The notes beneath the pieces were generated by a model. That model was given only the letters and a program-made list of their open reading frames with translations. It was not told the origin of the DNA and searched no databases. This document shows positions 45,789 to 55,270 of a stretch of DNA of 64,000 bases, piece after piece. Origin of the DNA: Neptunicoccus sediminis. Lineage in GTDB: Bacteria; Pseudomonadota; Alphaproteobacteria; Rhodobacterales; Rhodobacteraceae. Positions within the stretch are counted from its first letter, which is position 1. Every line of letters starts with the position of its first letter. The stretch is from NCBI RefSeq assembly GCF_001719615.1, contig NZ_MDVX01000009.1, positions 1-64,000 on the forward strand, given 5' to 3'. Made by a program: the position numbers and the translations under genes.

Positions 45789-46355
45789 CTCTGCCCCTAA
45801 GCGTATCTTGTCGTTATAATGTAATCGGAAAGGCAAAGGCCCTCCCCTAAATGTCTCTGCTACCGATTACTGCACAAATTTTGCCCCTATGACGCGCTAC
45901 TAAATGTAGTGGTGCCTCCGAGAACTGCACACAAACTGTACGATGCACGGGACTCCGTCAACAAAACTTTTTTACAAAAATAGGGAAAATTATGTTGACC
46001 GTGCGGATAAAGAGTCAGCGGCGACGGGGGCGCAAAACAACCCACAGCCGCGCCTTTCGATAAGAGGGCCGGAACAAAGGAAAAATCCGGATCAGATGAA
46101 ATTGCAGCGATGTTTTATGCACAGAATCAACTTGGGGGCGAAGCGGCCACGGGGCAATCGGCTTGGTCCATACGGGTCGGGGTCGCGCGTTCCAGCGGGC
46201 CGGATACAGGTTGTGCTGGGCTGCCAAATGGGCGACCGGACCGCTGCAAAGCGGAGAATCCCGAACGGGGGGGCAATCCTGACGGCCGGACGTAAAATCC
46301 CGACCGCCAGAGAAGTCTCCGGCGGGTCGTCATAGATATATATGAGGGATTTTAC
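45789..46355. other. Intergenic region between nrdJ and tRNA-Pro
   Basis: About 570 bases hold the nrdJ promoter with candidate NrdR boxes and otherwise no supported gene. Plus-strand open frames at 45943-46335 and 46110-46295 lack ribosome-binding sites and family resemblance. Confidence 0.5.
45897..45944. promoter_or_regulatory. Candidate tandem NrdR boxes upstream of nrdJ
   Basis: CTACTAAATGTAGTGG (45897-45912) matches the NrdR-box consensus at 11 of 16 positions, and ACACAAACTGTACGAT (45929-45944) at 9 of 16. Their starts are 32 bases apart, about three helical turns, as in known NrdR-repressed promoters. They lie 110-160 bases upstream of nrdJ. Confidence 0.4.
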
Positions 46356-46432
46356 TGGTCGGGGCGGCGAGATTCGAACTCACGACCCCCTGTACCCAAA
46401 ACAGGTGCGCTACCAGGCTGCGCCACGCCCCG
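46356..46432 (-). tRNA. tRNA-Pro(TGG)
   Basis: On the minus strand the 77-base cloverleaf has acceptor stem CGGGGCG/CGCCCCG, anticodon stem CCTGT/ACAGG with anticodon TGG, T-loop TTCGAAT and an encoded CCA end. Confidence 0.95.
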
Positions 46433-46505
46433 ATCCAGTGAGATGCGATTTACACTGGCCTATCAGGATTGGAAACCCCAAAAATGAAGTGTTTTGGATT
46501 CTGTT

Positions 46506-46997
46506 TCAATTACAGGGCCAGATCGGGTCGGAATCGGCAAAAGCAGGGTGGCGCATCTCTGCCCCGACCGGCACGCCGAGCTTTCTGGACATCCCGCCGT
46601 TTACCTCTAACACAGCAAGGATATTATCGCCGCCGGGGATTGAATCCAGACTGCCGGGCACAGCGTTCTCGTGGATATTTTGCACCACACCGTGACGGTC
46701 CAGAAATATCATGTCGAGCGGGATAAGGGTGTTTTTCATCCAGAAGGAAACACTGAGCGGCTGGTCGTAAACAAACAGCATACCGCCGTAACGTGGCAGG
46801 GATTCGCGATACATCAGACCGCGGGCGCGATCTTCAAAGGTATCCGCGATTTCAACGGTAAACCGGACAGAACCGCCGTCCCAGCGCAGATCAACCGCGC
46901 CCTGTTCACATGCGGCCTGTGCCGCGCCGGTGGTGGCGCAGACAAACAGGATAAGGGCGGCTTTAAGCGTCTTGTGTCGCTTCGTAATCCCACGCAC
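46506..46997 (-). CDS. DUF192 domain-containing exported protein
   Basis: The 163-residue protein has a signal peptide (n-region RGITKRHK, hydrophobic AALILFVCATTGAA, cleavage near AQA-AC) and then the DUF192 fold with the conserved FEDRARGLMYRESLP and FWMKNTLIPLDMIFLD segments. DUF192 proteins are exported and of unknown function. The start is uncertain: GTG at 46997 lies inside the end of the cold-shock gene and gives a clean signal peptide, while an upstream extension of the frame runs further into that gene. It overlaps the csp 3' end by about 35 bases, so the pair is probably coupled. Confidence 0.8.
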   Translation of the reverse strand: MRGITKRHKTLKAALILFVCATTGAAQAACEQGAVDLRWDGGSVRFTVEIADTFEDRARGLMYRESLPRYGGMLFVYDQPLSVSFWMKNTLIPLDMIFLDRHGVVQNIHENAVPGSLDSIPGGDNILAVLEVNGGMSRKLGVPVGAEMRHPAFADSDPIWPCN

Positions 46998-47481
46998 GCA
47001 CTTCGATCGCCATGCGGCCGCGCGGCCCCTGTGCAGTGCGCACACAAATTGCTTCACCCTGTGCCAGTTCTGCCAATCCATAAGCCCTTAGAACCTCCAT
47101 ATGGACAAACACATCTTCCGTGCTGCCAAAGAGGTTAACAAAACCAAAGCCCTTTACTTTGTCAAACCACTTTACCCGTGAAGGGGTCAAAGGTTCGTCA
47201 GATTTTAGGGTCGACAGATCAAAGCCCAGTTCGGGCACGCCGCGCAGGACTACGTCGCTTTCTGCTTCGGGCAGTTCAAGCTGGAGGATCTCCAGCGCCT
47301 GAAATCCCCGTGCACTTTCTGCAACTTCTACTTTGATCCGCGTGCCCTCAACGACAGAGCTGTGACCGTGATTACGCAAAACATTCGCATGCAGCAGTAT
47401 ATCGCGCCCGCCTTCATCATCCGTGATGAATCCGAAGCCCTTTGTGCTGTCAAACCATTTCACGTTGCCGGTTTTAATCAA
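46963..47481 (-). CDS. Double cold-shock domain protein
   Basis: The 172-residue protein carries two cold-shock domains in tandem, each with RNP1 and RNP2 motifs: KGFGFI (14-19) with DILLH, and KGFGFV with DVFVH. Such proteins bind single-stranded nucleic acids; two-domain forms are typical of alphaproteobacteria. The only in-frame start is a TTG at 47481, supported by GGTGGAG with 9 bases spacing; a later GTG (47463) is possible. An 11-base-period direct repeat lies upstream. The DUF192 gene follows with overlap. Confidence 0.88.
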   Translation of the reverse strand: MIKTGNVKWFDSTKGFGFITDDEGGRDILLHANVLRNHGHSSVVEGTRIKVEVAESARGFQALEILQLELPEAESDVVLRGVPELGFDLSTLKSDEPLTPSRVKWFDKVKGFGFVNLFGSTEDVFVHMEVLRAYGLAELAQGEAICVRTAQGPRGRMAIEVRAWDYEATQDA

Positions 47482-47590
47482 AATTGTTCACTCCACCCTC
47501 TGCTGAGCATTGTAAGACATGGCAGGTCAAACTCAAGAATTTATGACCATCCGGTCCATATTACAGTCGGCCGTCCCAACAGAACTGTCC

Positions 47591-47609
47591 TTTACACCTT
47601 GTTTACACC
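47591..47609 (-). promoter_or_regulatory. Direct repeat TTTACACC upstream of the cold-shock gene
   Basis: TTTACACC occurs twice, at 47591-47598 and 47602-47609, with an 11-base period, about 110-130 bases upstream of the cold-shock start. It may be a regulator site or part of the cold-shock leader. Confidence 0.35.
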
Positions 47610-47625
47610 TGAAAAAGTTGACCTA

Positions 47626-48249
47626 TCAAGGATTAAGTCGACTTACCGTCCATTCCATTTCTTTTTCTGTCTTTCGCCACACAAATCGGTCGTGTAGGCG
47701 GTCGGCGCCATCGCACCAGAATTCTATTTCTACGGGGCTGATCCGGAAACCACCCCAGAACGGGGGACGTTCAGGGTTTTCGCCCAGCGTTTTGGTCAGC
47801 TCTGCTGCCCTATTTACCAAAGTCTGGCGATTGTCCAGTGGCGAAGACTGGTCACTTGCCCAGGCCCCGATGCGGCTAAAGACCGAACGGCTTTGGAAAT
47901 AGGCGTCTGACTCTGCTTCTGACACGGTCGAAACCGTGCCGCGCACGCGGATCTGGCGGCGCAGAGTTTTCCAGTGCATAACGAAAGCCGCCTTGCCGGT
48001 GCTGTCCAGTTCGGCAGCTTTGGCGCTGGTATAATTGGTAAAGAAAACGAAACTGTCCGACTGGATTTCTTTCAACAGGACCATACGGACATTGGGCAGG
48101 CCGGCCGCGTCCACGGTGGCCAGCGCCACGGCGTTGGGATCATTCGCTTCCGTTTCGCCCGCCTCTGCCAGCCAGTTCCGTGCAATTTCAAACGGGTCAT
48201 CTCCTGCAAATACACCTTGCCGGTCCGACGATAAATCGGTGGGTTTCAT
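47626..48249 (-). CDS. pdxH: Pyridoxine/pyridoxamine 5'-phosphate oxidase
   Basis: The 207-residue flavin enzyme matches PdxH: FMN-binding RMVLLKEI and [13 protein letters not shown] in the split-barrel core, and the C-terminal signature [21 protein letters not shown]. It makes pyridoxal 5'-phosphate, the cofactor of the PLP enzymes nearby. The ribosome-binding site is weak. It is divergent from fabI, with 241 bases between. Confidence 0.95.
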   Translation of the reverse strand: MKPTDLSSDRQGVFAGDDPFEIARNWLAEAGETEANDPNAVALATVDAAGLPNVRMVLLKEIQSDSFVFFTNYTSAKAAELDSTGKAAFVMHWKTLRRQIRVRGTVSTVSEAESDAYFQSRSVFSRIGAWASDQSSPLDNRQTLVNRAAELTKTLGENPERPPFWGGFRISPVEIEFWCDGADRLHDRFVWRKTEKEMEWTVSRLNP

Positions 48250-48490
48250 CTATTCATAACCTGTCTTTTCCATGACGTTCCCGTTCGGTTTTCTTACCCC
48301 ACAATATTTTTACTTGCAAAGCAAGTGCCGGAATCCCCGAAGCTTCGCCCCCTTGCGCGAATACTGCGCTGTGATCACGGCAGCGGGCCGGTCGCAACAG
48401 GTCCTGTTTGTTGGTTGAAACCCCAGACTTGCGGCTGGGCCAGCCTTGGATTAAATGTGGATGACCGCAATACCTGCAAGGAACAAGGCA

Positions 48491-49309
48491 ATGACTTCTG
48501 GAATAATGCAAGGCAAACGGGGCCTGATCATGGGCGTCGCAAACGACAAATCAATTGCATGGGGCATTGCGAAAGCCTGCCACGACCAAGGCGCGGAGCT
48601 GGCGTTCTCTTATCAGGGCGAAGCCTTGGGCAAACGGGTCAAACCGCTGGCTGCAAGTGTCGGCTCGGATCTGGTACTGGAATGTGATGTGACCAACGGG
48701 GCGTCGATGGATGCCCTGTTCACAACGCTTCAGGACAAATGGGGCAAACTGGATTTCGTGGTGCACGCCATCGGCTTTTCCGACAAGAACGAACTGCGTG
48801 GCCGCTATGTGGACACCAGCATTGAAAACTTCCGGATGACGATGGATATTTCCGTTTATTCCTTCACTGCCGTCGCCCAGCGCGCCGAACAGTTGATGCC
48901 CGACGGGGGCGCCTTGCTGACGCTGACCTATTACGGTGCGGAAATGGTGATGCCCCACTACAACGTTATGGGGATTGCCAAGGCCGGTCTGGAAGCATCG
49001 GTCAAATATCTGGCGATGGACCTCGGCCCGAAGAACATCCGCGTGAATGCGCTGTCTGCTGGCCCGATCAAGACGCTGGCCGCCTCTGGCATCGGTGATT
49101 TCCGCTACATCCTGAAATGGAACGAGCTGAACTCTCCGCTGCGCCGCAATGTAACCACCGACGATGTTGGCAAGTCCGGCATGTATCTGTGTTCCGATCT
49201 TGCCTCTGGTGTTACGGGTGAGAACCACCACGTTGACGCGGGCTATCATGTGGTCGGGATGAAGGCCGAAGACGCCCCTGACATTGATGTGGTGACTGGG
49301 CGCAAATAA
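48491..49309 (+). CDS. fabI: Enoyl-[acyl-carrier-protein] reductase (NADH) FabI
   Basis: The 272-residue short-chain-dehydrogenase-like enzyme has the N-terminal nucleotide fold (GLIMGVANDKSIAWGIAKAC) and the FabI catalytic Y-x6-K pair in YNVMGIAK. It reduces enoyl-ACP in the last step of fatty acid elongation. The start at 48491 is supported by AAGGA about 9 bases upstream. A strong bidirectional terminator follows. Confidence 0.95.
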   Translation: MTSGIMQGKRGLIMGVANDKSIAWGIAKACHDQGAELAFSYQGEALGKRVKPLAASVGSDLVLECDVTNGASMDALFTTLQDKWGKLDFVVHAIGFSDKNELRGRYVDTSIENFRMTMDISVYSFTAVAQRAEQLMPDGGALLTLTYYGAEMVMPHYNVMGIAKAGLEASVKYLAMDLGPKNIRVNALSAGPIKTLAASGIGDFRYILKWNELNSPLRRNVTTDDVGKSGMYLCSDLASGVTGENHHVDAGYHVVGMKAEDAPDIDVVTGRK

Positions 49310-49323
49310 TCCAGCTCATATAG

Positions 49324-49370
49324 AACGAAAAAAGGCCGGACAGTTGCATGCTGCCCGGCCTTTTTTCGTT
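49324..49370. terminator. Bidirectional terminator
   Basis: AACGAAAAAAGGCCGG pairs with CCGGCCTTTTTTCGTT around a 15-base loop, between the convergent fabI and eda genes, with T runs on both strands. Confidence 0.92.
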
Positions 49371-49383
49371 CATGTGTAAATGA

Positions 49384-50040
49384 TCAGGTGGTCGCTGTCA
49401 GTTCACTACAGGCCGTTTTGGCCAGTTCGGTAATCCGGTCCCAATCGCCGCTTGCCACAGCATCCTTTGGCGCGACCCAGCTACCACCGACACACACCAC
49501 ATTGGACAGCGACAGATAGCTTGCCGCATTCGCCAGCGAGACACCTCCTGTGGGGCAAAATGTGATCTGGGGCAGCGGTGACGCCAGCGAACCCAACGCC
49601 TTGGCGCCGCCTGCGGCCTCTGCCGGAAAGAATTTCTGCGTGGTATAGCCCCGCTCCAGCAGGCGCATTGCCTCGGTTGCGGTGGCTGCACCGGCCAGCA
49701 GGGGCAGACCCTCAGCTTCGCAAGCGTCGATCAGCGCATCTGTCGCACCGGGGGAAACCCCGAAGGTTGCACCAGCTGCCTTGGCGTTTTTCACGTCCTG
49801 CGCTGTCAGCAAAGTACCGGCCCCGACGATCCCGCCTTTGACCTCGGCCATTGCAGCGATCACATCGAGCGCTGCCTTGGTGCGCAAGGTGACTTCCAGA
49901 ACCGGCAGCCCCCCCGCCACCAGCGCCTGACCGAGTGCGGCGGCTGTGTCGGCGGATTCAACCAGCAGTACGGGAATTACAGGTGCGGTCTTGCAGATTT
50001 CCAGTGTCCGCGCACTCGCGGTTTTTGCGTCAATTGCCAT
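49384..50040 (-). CDS. eda: KDPG aldolase
   Basis: The 218-residue class I aldolase has the Schiff-base lysine K136 in QKFFPAEA and the catalytic glutamate E49 region LEVTLRT. It cleaves 2-keto-3-deoxy-6-phosphogluconate to pyruvate and glyceraldehyde 3-phosphate, the final step of the Entner-Doudoroff pathway, and may also act on hydroxyglutarate substrates. It starts 3 bases after the edd stop on the same strand. Confidence 0.95.
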   Translation of the reverse strand: MAIDAKTASARTLEICKTAPVIPVLLVESADTAAALGQALVAGGLPVLEVTLRTKAALDVIAAMAEVKGGIVGAGTLLTAQDVKNAKAAGATFGVSPGATDALIDACEAEGLPLLAGAATATEAMRLLERGYTTQKFFPAEAAGGAKALGSLASPLPQITFCPTGGVSLANAASYLSLSNVVCVGGSWVAPKDAVASGDWDRITELAKTACSELTATT

Positions 50041-50043
50041 AGT

Positions 50044-51861
50044 TCAGGCTTCCTCAAATTTGAATACTGTTGCCCCGTCACGGGCCGCACCGACATTCTG
50101 ACGAAAGGCTGCGAACAGCTCCCGTCCCAGACCGACTTCGTTATCGCCCATTTCCGGATGCGTAATCTCGCGTTCAAAAATACCGGCGTCTTGCGATTCA
50201 AGGTGGCCGTGTTCGGCATCAACCGTCACAATGTCACCGTCGCGCAGATAGGCCAGCGGCCCGCCATCCAGCGCCTCGGGGCTGACGTGAATGGCTGCGG
50301 GCACCTTGCCCGACGCGCCTGACATGCGCCCGTCGCTGACCAGCGCCACTTTGATGCCGCGATCCTGAAGCACCGACAGGCAGGGCGTCAAACCGTGCAG
50401 TTCCGGCATCCCGTTGGCTTTCGGACCCTGATAGCGCACGACGACCACCACATCGGACGTGAACTCTCCGGCGCGGAAAGCAGCGAGCACGGCCTCTTGC
50501 GTGTGAAACACCCGCACGGGCGCTGTCAGCACACGGCGTTCCGGCGCAACAGCAGAGGTTTTCATCACGCCCCGCCCCAGATTGCCCGACAGGTTGGACA
50601 GGCCACCCGTTGTTTGGAATGGTGCTTTGGTGCTGGCAATGATCTTGTCATTCAAAGAGGCGTTCGCCCCCTCCTGCCAGCTCAGCACGCCGTCCACCAG
50701 CTTGGGTTCTTTGGTGTAGCGTTCCAGCCCCTGCCCCATCACCGTCAGCGTATCGTCATGCAGCAAGCCCGCATTCAACAGTTCACTGATGACCAGACCA
50801 AGGCCGCCTGCCGCATGGAAATGATTCACATCCGCCAGCCCGTTGGGATAAATCCGTGTCAGCAGCGGCACCACTTGCGACAGATCGGCAAAATCCTCCC
50901 AGTCGAGCACAATGCCCGAGGCCCGCGCCATTGCGATCAGGTGGATCAGCAGATTGGTAGACCCGCCCGTTGCCATCAAGCCGACAATCCCGTTCACATA
51001 GGCTTTCTCATCGAGCACATGGGACACAGGGGTATAGGCGTTGCCAAGGTCGCTCAGCCCAAGGGCGATGCGGGTGCCTTCTGCCGTCAGCGTTTCGCGC
51101 AGCGGCGTGTTTGGGGCAACAAAGCTGGAACCGGGCAGGTGCAGCCCCATAAACTCCATCAGCATCTGGTTTGTGTTGGCGGTGCCATAAAAGGTACAGG
51201 TGCCTGCGCTGTGGTAACTGGCCATCTCCGCTGCCATCAGCGCATCGCGGTCGCATTTACCTTCGGCAAACTCCTTGCGCACCCGCGCCTTGTCGTCATT
51301 GGCCAGACCGCTCGGCATGGGTCCGGCTGGCAGGAACACCGCCGGAATATGGCCAAAACGGGCGGCGGCGATCACCAGACCGGGAACGATCTTGTCGCAC
51401 ACCCCAAGGTAGATCGAACTGTCAAACACGTTATGGGACAGGCCAATCGCGGCAGACATGGCAATCGCATCGCGGGAAAACAGCGACAGTTCCATTCCCG
51501 TCTGACCTTGGGTGATCCCGTCACACATGGCTGGCACTCCGGCAGCGACCTGCGCAGTGCCCCCTGCCGCCCGTGCCGTGTCCTTGATCAGATCCGGATA
51601 GGCCTGAAACGGCTGATGCGCCGACAGCATATCGTTATAGGCGGTGATGATCCCGATATTAGGGGCCCGTTTCTCTGCCAAGTCGGACTGATCCTGCCCC
51701 ATCGCGGCATAGGCATGGGCCTGATTGCCACAAGACAGATGCGCGCGCTTCGGCCCGTCAGAGCGGGCCTGCTCCATCTGGCGCAAATAGGCCGAACGGC
51801 TGCGCTCGGACTTGATCGCGATGCGCGATGTGACCTCTGTCAAAGTACTGATGACCGACAT
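50044..51861 (-). CDS. edd: Phosphogluconate dehydratase
   Basis: The 605-residue dehydratase of the IlvD/Edd family has the Fe-S-binding and active-site sequences typical of Edd ([24 protein letters not shown] and the [19 protein letters not shown] segment). It converts 6-phosphogluconate to KDPG. AAGGGAG lies 6 bases upstream. A LacI/GntR-type palindrome lies 40-60 bases upstream. Together with eda it forms the Entner-Doudoroff operon, the main glycolytic route of roseobacters. Confidence 0.96.
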   Translation of the reverse strand: MSVISTLTEVTSRIAIKSERSRSAYLRQMEQARSDGPKRAHLSCGNQAHAYAAMGQDQSDLAEKRAPNIGIITAYNDMLSAHQPFQAYPDLIKDTARAAGGTAQVAAGVPAMCDGITQGQTGMELSLFSRDAIAMSAAIGLSHNVFDSSIYLGVCDKIVPGLVIAAARFGHIPAVFLPAGPMPSGLANDDKARVRKEFAEGKCDRDALMAAEMASYHSAGTCTFYGTANTNQMLMEFMGLHLPGSSFVAPNTPLRETLTAEGTRIALGLSDLGNAYTPVSHVLDEKAYVNGIVGLMATGGSTNLLIHLIAMARASGIVLDWEDFADLSQVVPLLTRIYPNGLADVNHFHAAGGLGLVISELLNAGLLHDDTLTVMGQGLERYTKEPKLVDGVLSWQEGANASLNDKIIASTKAPFQTTGGLSNLSGNLGRGVMKTSAVAPERRVLTAPVRVFHTQEAVLAAFRAGEFTSDVVVVVRYQGPKANGMPELHGLTPCLSVLQDRGIKVALVSDGRMSGASGKVPAAIHVSPEALDGGPLAYLRDGDIVTVDAEHGHLESQDAGIFEREITHPEMGDNEVGLGRELFAAFRQNVGAARDGATVFKFEEA

Positions 51862-51901
51862 GGTTGGCTCCCTTTGCGTGTGTGCGTGACTGCCAGTAAG
51901 T

Positions 51902-51921
51902 TTACGTTAGCGATAACGTAA
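51902..51921. promoter_or_regulatory. LacI/GntR-like operator upstream of edd
   Basis: TTACGTTA-GCGA-TAACGTAA is a perfect 8-bp inverted repeat. Its core GTTAGCGATAAC has the central CG expected of LacI-family operators and resembles GntR (gluconate regulator) sites of enterobacteria. It sits 41-60 bases upstream of the edd start codon. Confidence 0.6.
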
Positions 51922-52026
51922 GCCAAGTCGGGCGGCAAAACAAGCGCGAAAACTCGCCCTTTCCAAAAGAACGCCGCCCATAGTATCAATCATGCACAAC
52001 ATTCACCTAAAATGAGTCTCTTGCCC

Positions 52027-52530
52027 ATGTCAGAAAACCGCCTCCCGCACGAAAAAGGCTTCCATATCTCCTGGGACCAGATCCACCGCGACAGCCGCGC
52101 TCTGGCCTGGCGACTGGACGGTCACGGACCGGATGACGGGGCATGGCGGGCCGTAGTGGCCATTACGCGGGGCGGTATGGCGCCGGCCATGATCGCCGCA
52201 CGGGAGTTGGACATCCGCACGGTTGATACGATTTCGATCAAATCTTACGATCACCAGTCCCAATCCGAAGCGCGGGTCCTGAAGAAACCCGACGACGACC
52301 TGATGGGCGACGGCACCGGCATCCTGATTATCGACGATCTGGTCGACAGCGGCAAAACGCTCGAAGTGGTGCGCCGGCTTTATCCGAACGCCCATTTCGC
52401 CACCGTCTACGCCAAACCCAAAGGCCGCCCGCAGGTGGATACATTCATTACCGAAGTCTCTCAGGACACATGGATTTTCTTCCCTTGGGATATGGCGCTG
52501 CAATACGTTGAACCCTATCGGGGCAATTAA
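52027..52530 (+). CDS. gpt: Xanthine(-guanine) phosphoribosyltransferase
   Basis: The 167-residue enzyme has the type I phosphoribosyltransferase PRPP-binding motif [15 protein letters not shown] and the N-terminal sequence [18 protein letters not shown] typical of alphaproteobacterial Gpt. It salvages xanthine and guanine. An ATG 15 bases upstream is possible, but family alignment favours 52027; neither has a strong ribosome-binding site. Its stop codon is immediately followed by the start of the next gene. Confidence 0.9.
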   Translation: MSENRLPHEKGFHISWDQIHRDSRALAWRLDGHGPDDGAWRAVVAITRGGMAPAMIAARELDIRTVDTISIKSYDHQSQSEARVLKKPDDDLMGDGTGILIIDDLVDSGKTLEVVRRLYPNAHFATVYAKPKGRPQVDTFITEVSQDTWIFFPWDMALQYVEPYRGN

Positions 52531-53685
52531 ATGGGCCGCAAATCCAACAGGCTGGCACCCGAAACACTGGCCGCGCAAGCGCTGCGCCACATAGACCCCG
52601 CATCTGGCAGCGTGGTGCCACCGATGGTGGCGACGTCAACCTTTGCACGGGATGAAAACTACGACCTGCGCGACGGCTATATCTATGCGCGCTATGGCAG
52701 CCCCACTACGGCCCACGCCGAGGAAATCATCGCCACGCTGGAAGGCGCAGAGGAAAGCCTGCTGGTAAACTCCGGCATGTCCGCATCTGTCACGGTGGTC
52801 GAATCCCTGCCCCCGAACGCCCATGTGGTGGCCCAGTCGATGATGTACCACGTCGGTGTGCACTGGCTGGAGCGTCAGGCCCAGCGCGGTGTGATCCGCA
52901 AAGACCTGTTCCCTGCGGGCGATCTTGATGCGCTGAAAGCCGCGCTGATGCCGGGAGAGACCAAACTGGTCTGGATCGAAACCCCCGCCAACGGCGACTG
53001 GTCGCTGACCGACATTGCCGCTGCTGCCGAACTTGCCCATAGTGTCGGGGCTGTTCTGATGGTGGACAGCACGGCCGCCCCGCCCTGCACCACCAAACCG
53101 CTGGATCTCGGCGCGGATATTTCCTTCCATTCTGCCACAAAATACATGGGCGGCCATTCCGATTTCACCGCCGGCGTTCTGTCGGCCCGCAAGGATATGC
53201 CGCTCTGGGATGAAATCCGGCAGGTGCGCAGCTTTCAGGGCACCATCCTGCCCGCATTTGAATCCTGGCTGCTGATCCGCAGCCTGCGCAGCCTCCACAT
53301 CCGCTATGAGGCCTGCAGCCGTAACGCGATGGCCTTCGCACAGCATTTTGCAGCCCATAGTGAAATTGAGACCGTGCTCTACCCCGGCCTGCCCGATCAT
53401 CCCGGCCATGAAATAGCTGCGCGGCAAATGAAAAACGGCTTTGGCGGCATGATGTCAATCTGCGTAAAAGGCAGCGCCGACCGTGCCTTGGAGATGGCAA
53501 AACAGACCAAAGTCTTCATCCCTGCCACATCGCTTGGGGGCGTCGAAAGCCTGATCGAACACCGCCGCACAGTTGCCGGACCTGACAGCGGCATTCCCGA
53601 AAACCTGCTGCGGATTTCAATCGGCATCGAACATATCGACGATCTGATCGCGGATTTTGAACAGGCGCTTGCCGCTACCATCTAA
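52531..53685 (+). CDS. Cys/Met-metabolism PLP-dependent enzyme (cystathionine lyase type)
   Basis: The 384-residue fold-I PLP enzyme of the cystathionine gamma-synthase/beta-lyase family has the PLP lysine K204 in SFHSATKYMGGHSD and the N-terminal YARYGSPTT signature. Exact specificity (beta-lyase, gamma-lyase or synthase) cannot be assigned from motifs alone. It starts directly after the gpt stop codon, and a RidA gene follows, which suits an enzyme releasing reactive enamines. Confidence 0.88.
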   Translation: MGRKSNRLAPETLAAQALRHIDPASGSVVPPMVATSTFARDENYDLRDGYIYARYGSPTTAHAEEIIATLEGAEESLLVNSGMSASVTVVESLPPNAHVVAQSMMYHVGVHWLERQAQRGVIRKDLFPAGDLDALKAALMPGETKLVWIETPANGDWSLTDIAAAAELAHSVGAVLMVDSTAAPPCTTKPLDLGADISFHSATKYMGGHSDFTAGVLSARKDMPLWDEIRQVRSFQGTILPAFESWLLIRSLRSLHIRYEACSRNAMAFAQHFAAHSEIETVLYPGLPDHPGHEIAARQMKNGFGGMMSICVKGSADRALEMAKQTKVFIPATSLGGVESLIEHRRTVAGPDSGIPENLLRISIGIEHIDDLIADFEQALAATI

Positions 53686-53740
53686 CACAAAACAGCGCGC
53701 AGATGCATTCTTCGCGCCACGACCCTAGAAGGAAAGACCC

Positions 53741-54088
53741 ATGCCAGAAATCACACGCGCCCACGGAAACGGCCGGATGAGCCAGATCGTCACCCACGGC
53801 GATACGATTTACCTCGCCGGTCAGGTCGGCACGGCCGGTGCATCGGTGACACAGCAAACGCAGGACATTCTGGACAAGATTGATGCCCTGCTGGCAGAGG
53901 CCGGCACCGACAAAACCAAAATCCTGCAAGCCATTATCTGGCTGGATGACATGGCCGATTTTGCCGAAATGAACGCGGTTTGGGATGCGTGGGTGCCCCA
54001 AGGCAACGAACCTGTCCGCGCCGCCGGTTCCGCCCATCTCGCGACGCCGGAATACAAAGTAGAGATCATCATCACAGCGGCAAAGTAA
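53741..54088 (+). CDS. RidA family enamine/imine deaminase
   Basis: The 115-residue protein matches the RidA (YjgF/YER057c) family, with NEPVRAAGSA near the C terminus, where the arginine binds the substrate carboxylate. RidA hydrolyses 2-aminoacrylate and other enamines produced by PLP enzymes such as the one encoded upstream. AAGGAAAG lies 7 bases before the start. Confidence 0.92.
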   Translation: MPEITRAHGNGRMSQIVTHGDTIYLAGQVGTAGASVTQQTQDILDKIDALLAEAGTDKTKILQAIIWLDDMADFAEMNAVWDAWVPQGNEPVRAAGSAHLATPEYKVEIIITAAK

Positions 54089-54139
54089 CAACCGCCATAC
54101 AATCATGCCTCCCGCCAAGCGCGGGCGGCACCCGCCCCT

Positions 54140-54751
54140 TCAGACGGCTTTTCGCGCCCGCAACGCAGCTGAAATCGTCCCGTCGTCGAGATAATCCAGC
54201 TCTCCGCCAATGGGCACGCCCTGCGCCAGAGAGGTCACAGAAACCCCTGCATCTTCCAGTTGTTCCGCGATGTAATGGGCCGTGGTCTGCCCGTCCACGG
54301 TGGCATTCAACGCAAGGATCACCTCGGTGATTTCCTCATCCAGCACACGGCGGATCAGGGCGGGGATGCGCAATTCTTCCGGCCCCACCCCGTCGAGCGC
54401 GGACAAAGACCCGCCCAGCACATGATAGCGCCCTTTGAACACGCCGGAACGGTCCATTGCCCAAAGGTCGGCCACATCCTCGACCACGCAAATCTGCCCG
54501 TTGGCACGGCGGGCATCCTCGCAAATGTCACAGCGGTCCCGCGTGCCGATATTGCCGCAGACCAGACATTCCCGCGCAGTGGCAGCCACCGCAAACATGG
54601 CATCCGCCAGCGGGGTCAGCAACAAGGCCCGTTTCTTGATCAGATGCAACACCGCGCGACGGGCCGAGCGCGGCCCCATACCGGGCAGTTTCGCCATCAG
54701 AGCGATCAACCCGTCAATGTCCTGATTCTTGCTGTCCAAGCCCGTCTCCAT
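54140..54751 (-). CDS. recR: Recombination protein RecR
   Basis: The 203-residue protein has the N-terminal HhH region, a four-cysteine zinc finger (C62, C65, C74, C77) and a Toprim domain. RecR works with RecF and RecO to load RecA at gaps. The ribosome-binding site is weak. The gene is downstream of ybaB on the same strand, without dnaX next to it. Confidence 0.95.
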   Translation of the reverse strand: METGLDSKNQDIDGLIALMAKLPGMGPRSARRAVLHLIKKRALLLTPLADAMFAVAATARECLVCGNIGTRDRCDICEDARRANGQICVVEDVADLWAMDRSGVFKGRYHVLGGSLSALDGVGPEELRIPALIRRVLDEEITEVILALNATVDGQTTAHYIAEQLEDAGVSVTSLAQGVPIGGELDYLDDGTISAALRARKAV

Positions 54752-54833
54752 CCATTTTCGTCAAATATCCCCCGCGGAGCGATCCCGACACCGCCGGAAC
54801 CGCGCCCTGTCAGGGATGAACCACCCGACCGGA

Positions 54834-55178
54834 TCAGAAGGGCAGTTTCATACCTTCGGGCAGGTTCAACCCTTCGGTCACTTTGCCCATCTCCGCCTGC
54901 GCGGTTTCCGCAGCGTGGGCCTGTCCGTCCTTGATCGCGGCAACGATCAGATCTTCGACCACCTCTTTGTCATCTGCAACAAACAGGCTCGGGTCGATAT
55001 TGATGCCTTTGACATCACCCTTGGCTGTTACGGTGACTTTCACCATGCCAGCCCCGGCTTCACCCTCAACGGTGATTTCGTCCAGCTTGGCTTGTGCTTC
55101 GGCCATCTTGCCTTGCATTTCCTGCGCCTGTTTCATGATCTTGGCCATATCGCCAAGTCCGCCTAAACCCTTCAGCAT
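54834..55178 (-). CDS. YbaB/EbfC family nucleoid-associated protein
   Basis: The 114-residue protein matches YbaB/EbfC: an N-terminal helical region (MAKIMKQAQEMQGKMAEAQAKL) and the conserved VKVTVTAKGDVKGI strand region. These proteins form dimers that bind DNA and can influence gene expression. AGGAG lies 7 bases upstream. The dnaX gene usually found upstream is absent; a MATE transporter gene lies there instead. Confidence 0.92.
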   Translation of the reverse strand: MLKGLGGLGDMAKIMKQAQEMQGKMAEAQAKLDEITVEGEAGAGMVKVTVTAKGDVKGINIDPSLFVADDKEVVEDLIVAAIKDGQAHAAETAQAEMGKVTEGLNLPEGMKLPF

Positions 55179-55270
55179 TGCTTTACTCCTGCAAAATTGA
55201 TCCGCTTCTCATTACCCTGCAATCCAGCGTGTCACAAGATAAGCTCTTAGGTAAGACGTTTACCGGCGGT

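Noticed and set aside
45789-45960. Cobalamin riboswitch upstream of nrdJ
   Set aside because: No B12-box-like sequence or the expected fold is visible; only NrdR-box-like sites are present.
45943-46335. Small plus-strand genes between nrdJ and tRNA-Pro
   Set aside because: No ribosome-binding site, no family resemblance and composition typical of chance frames.
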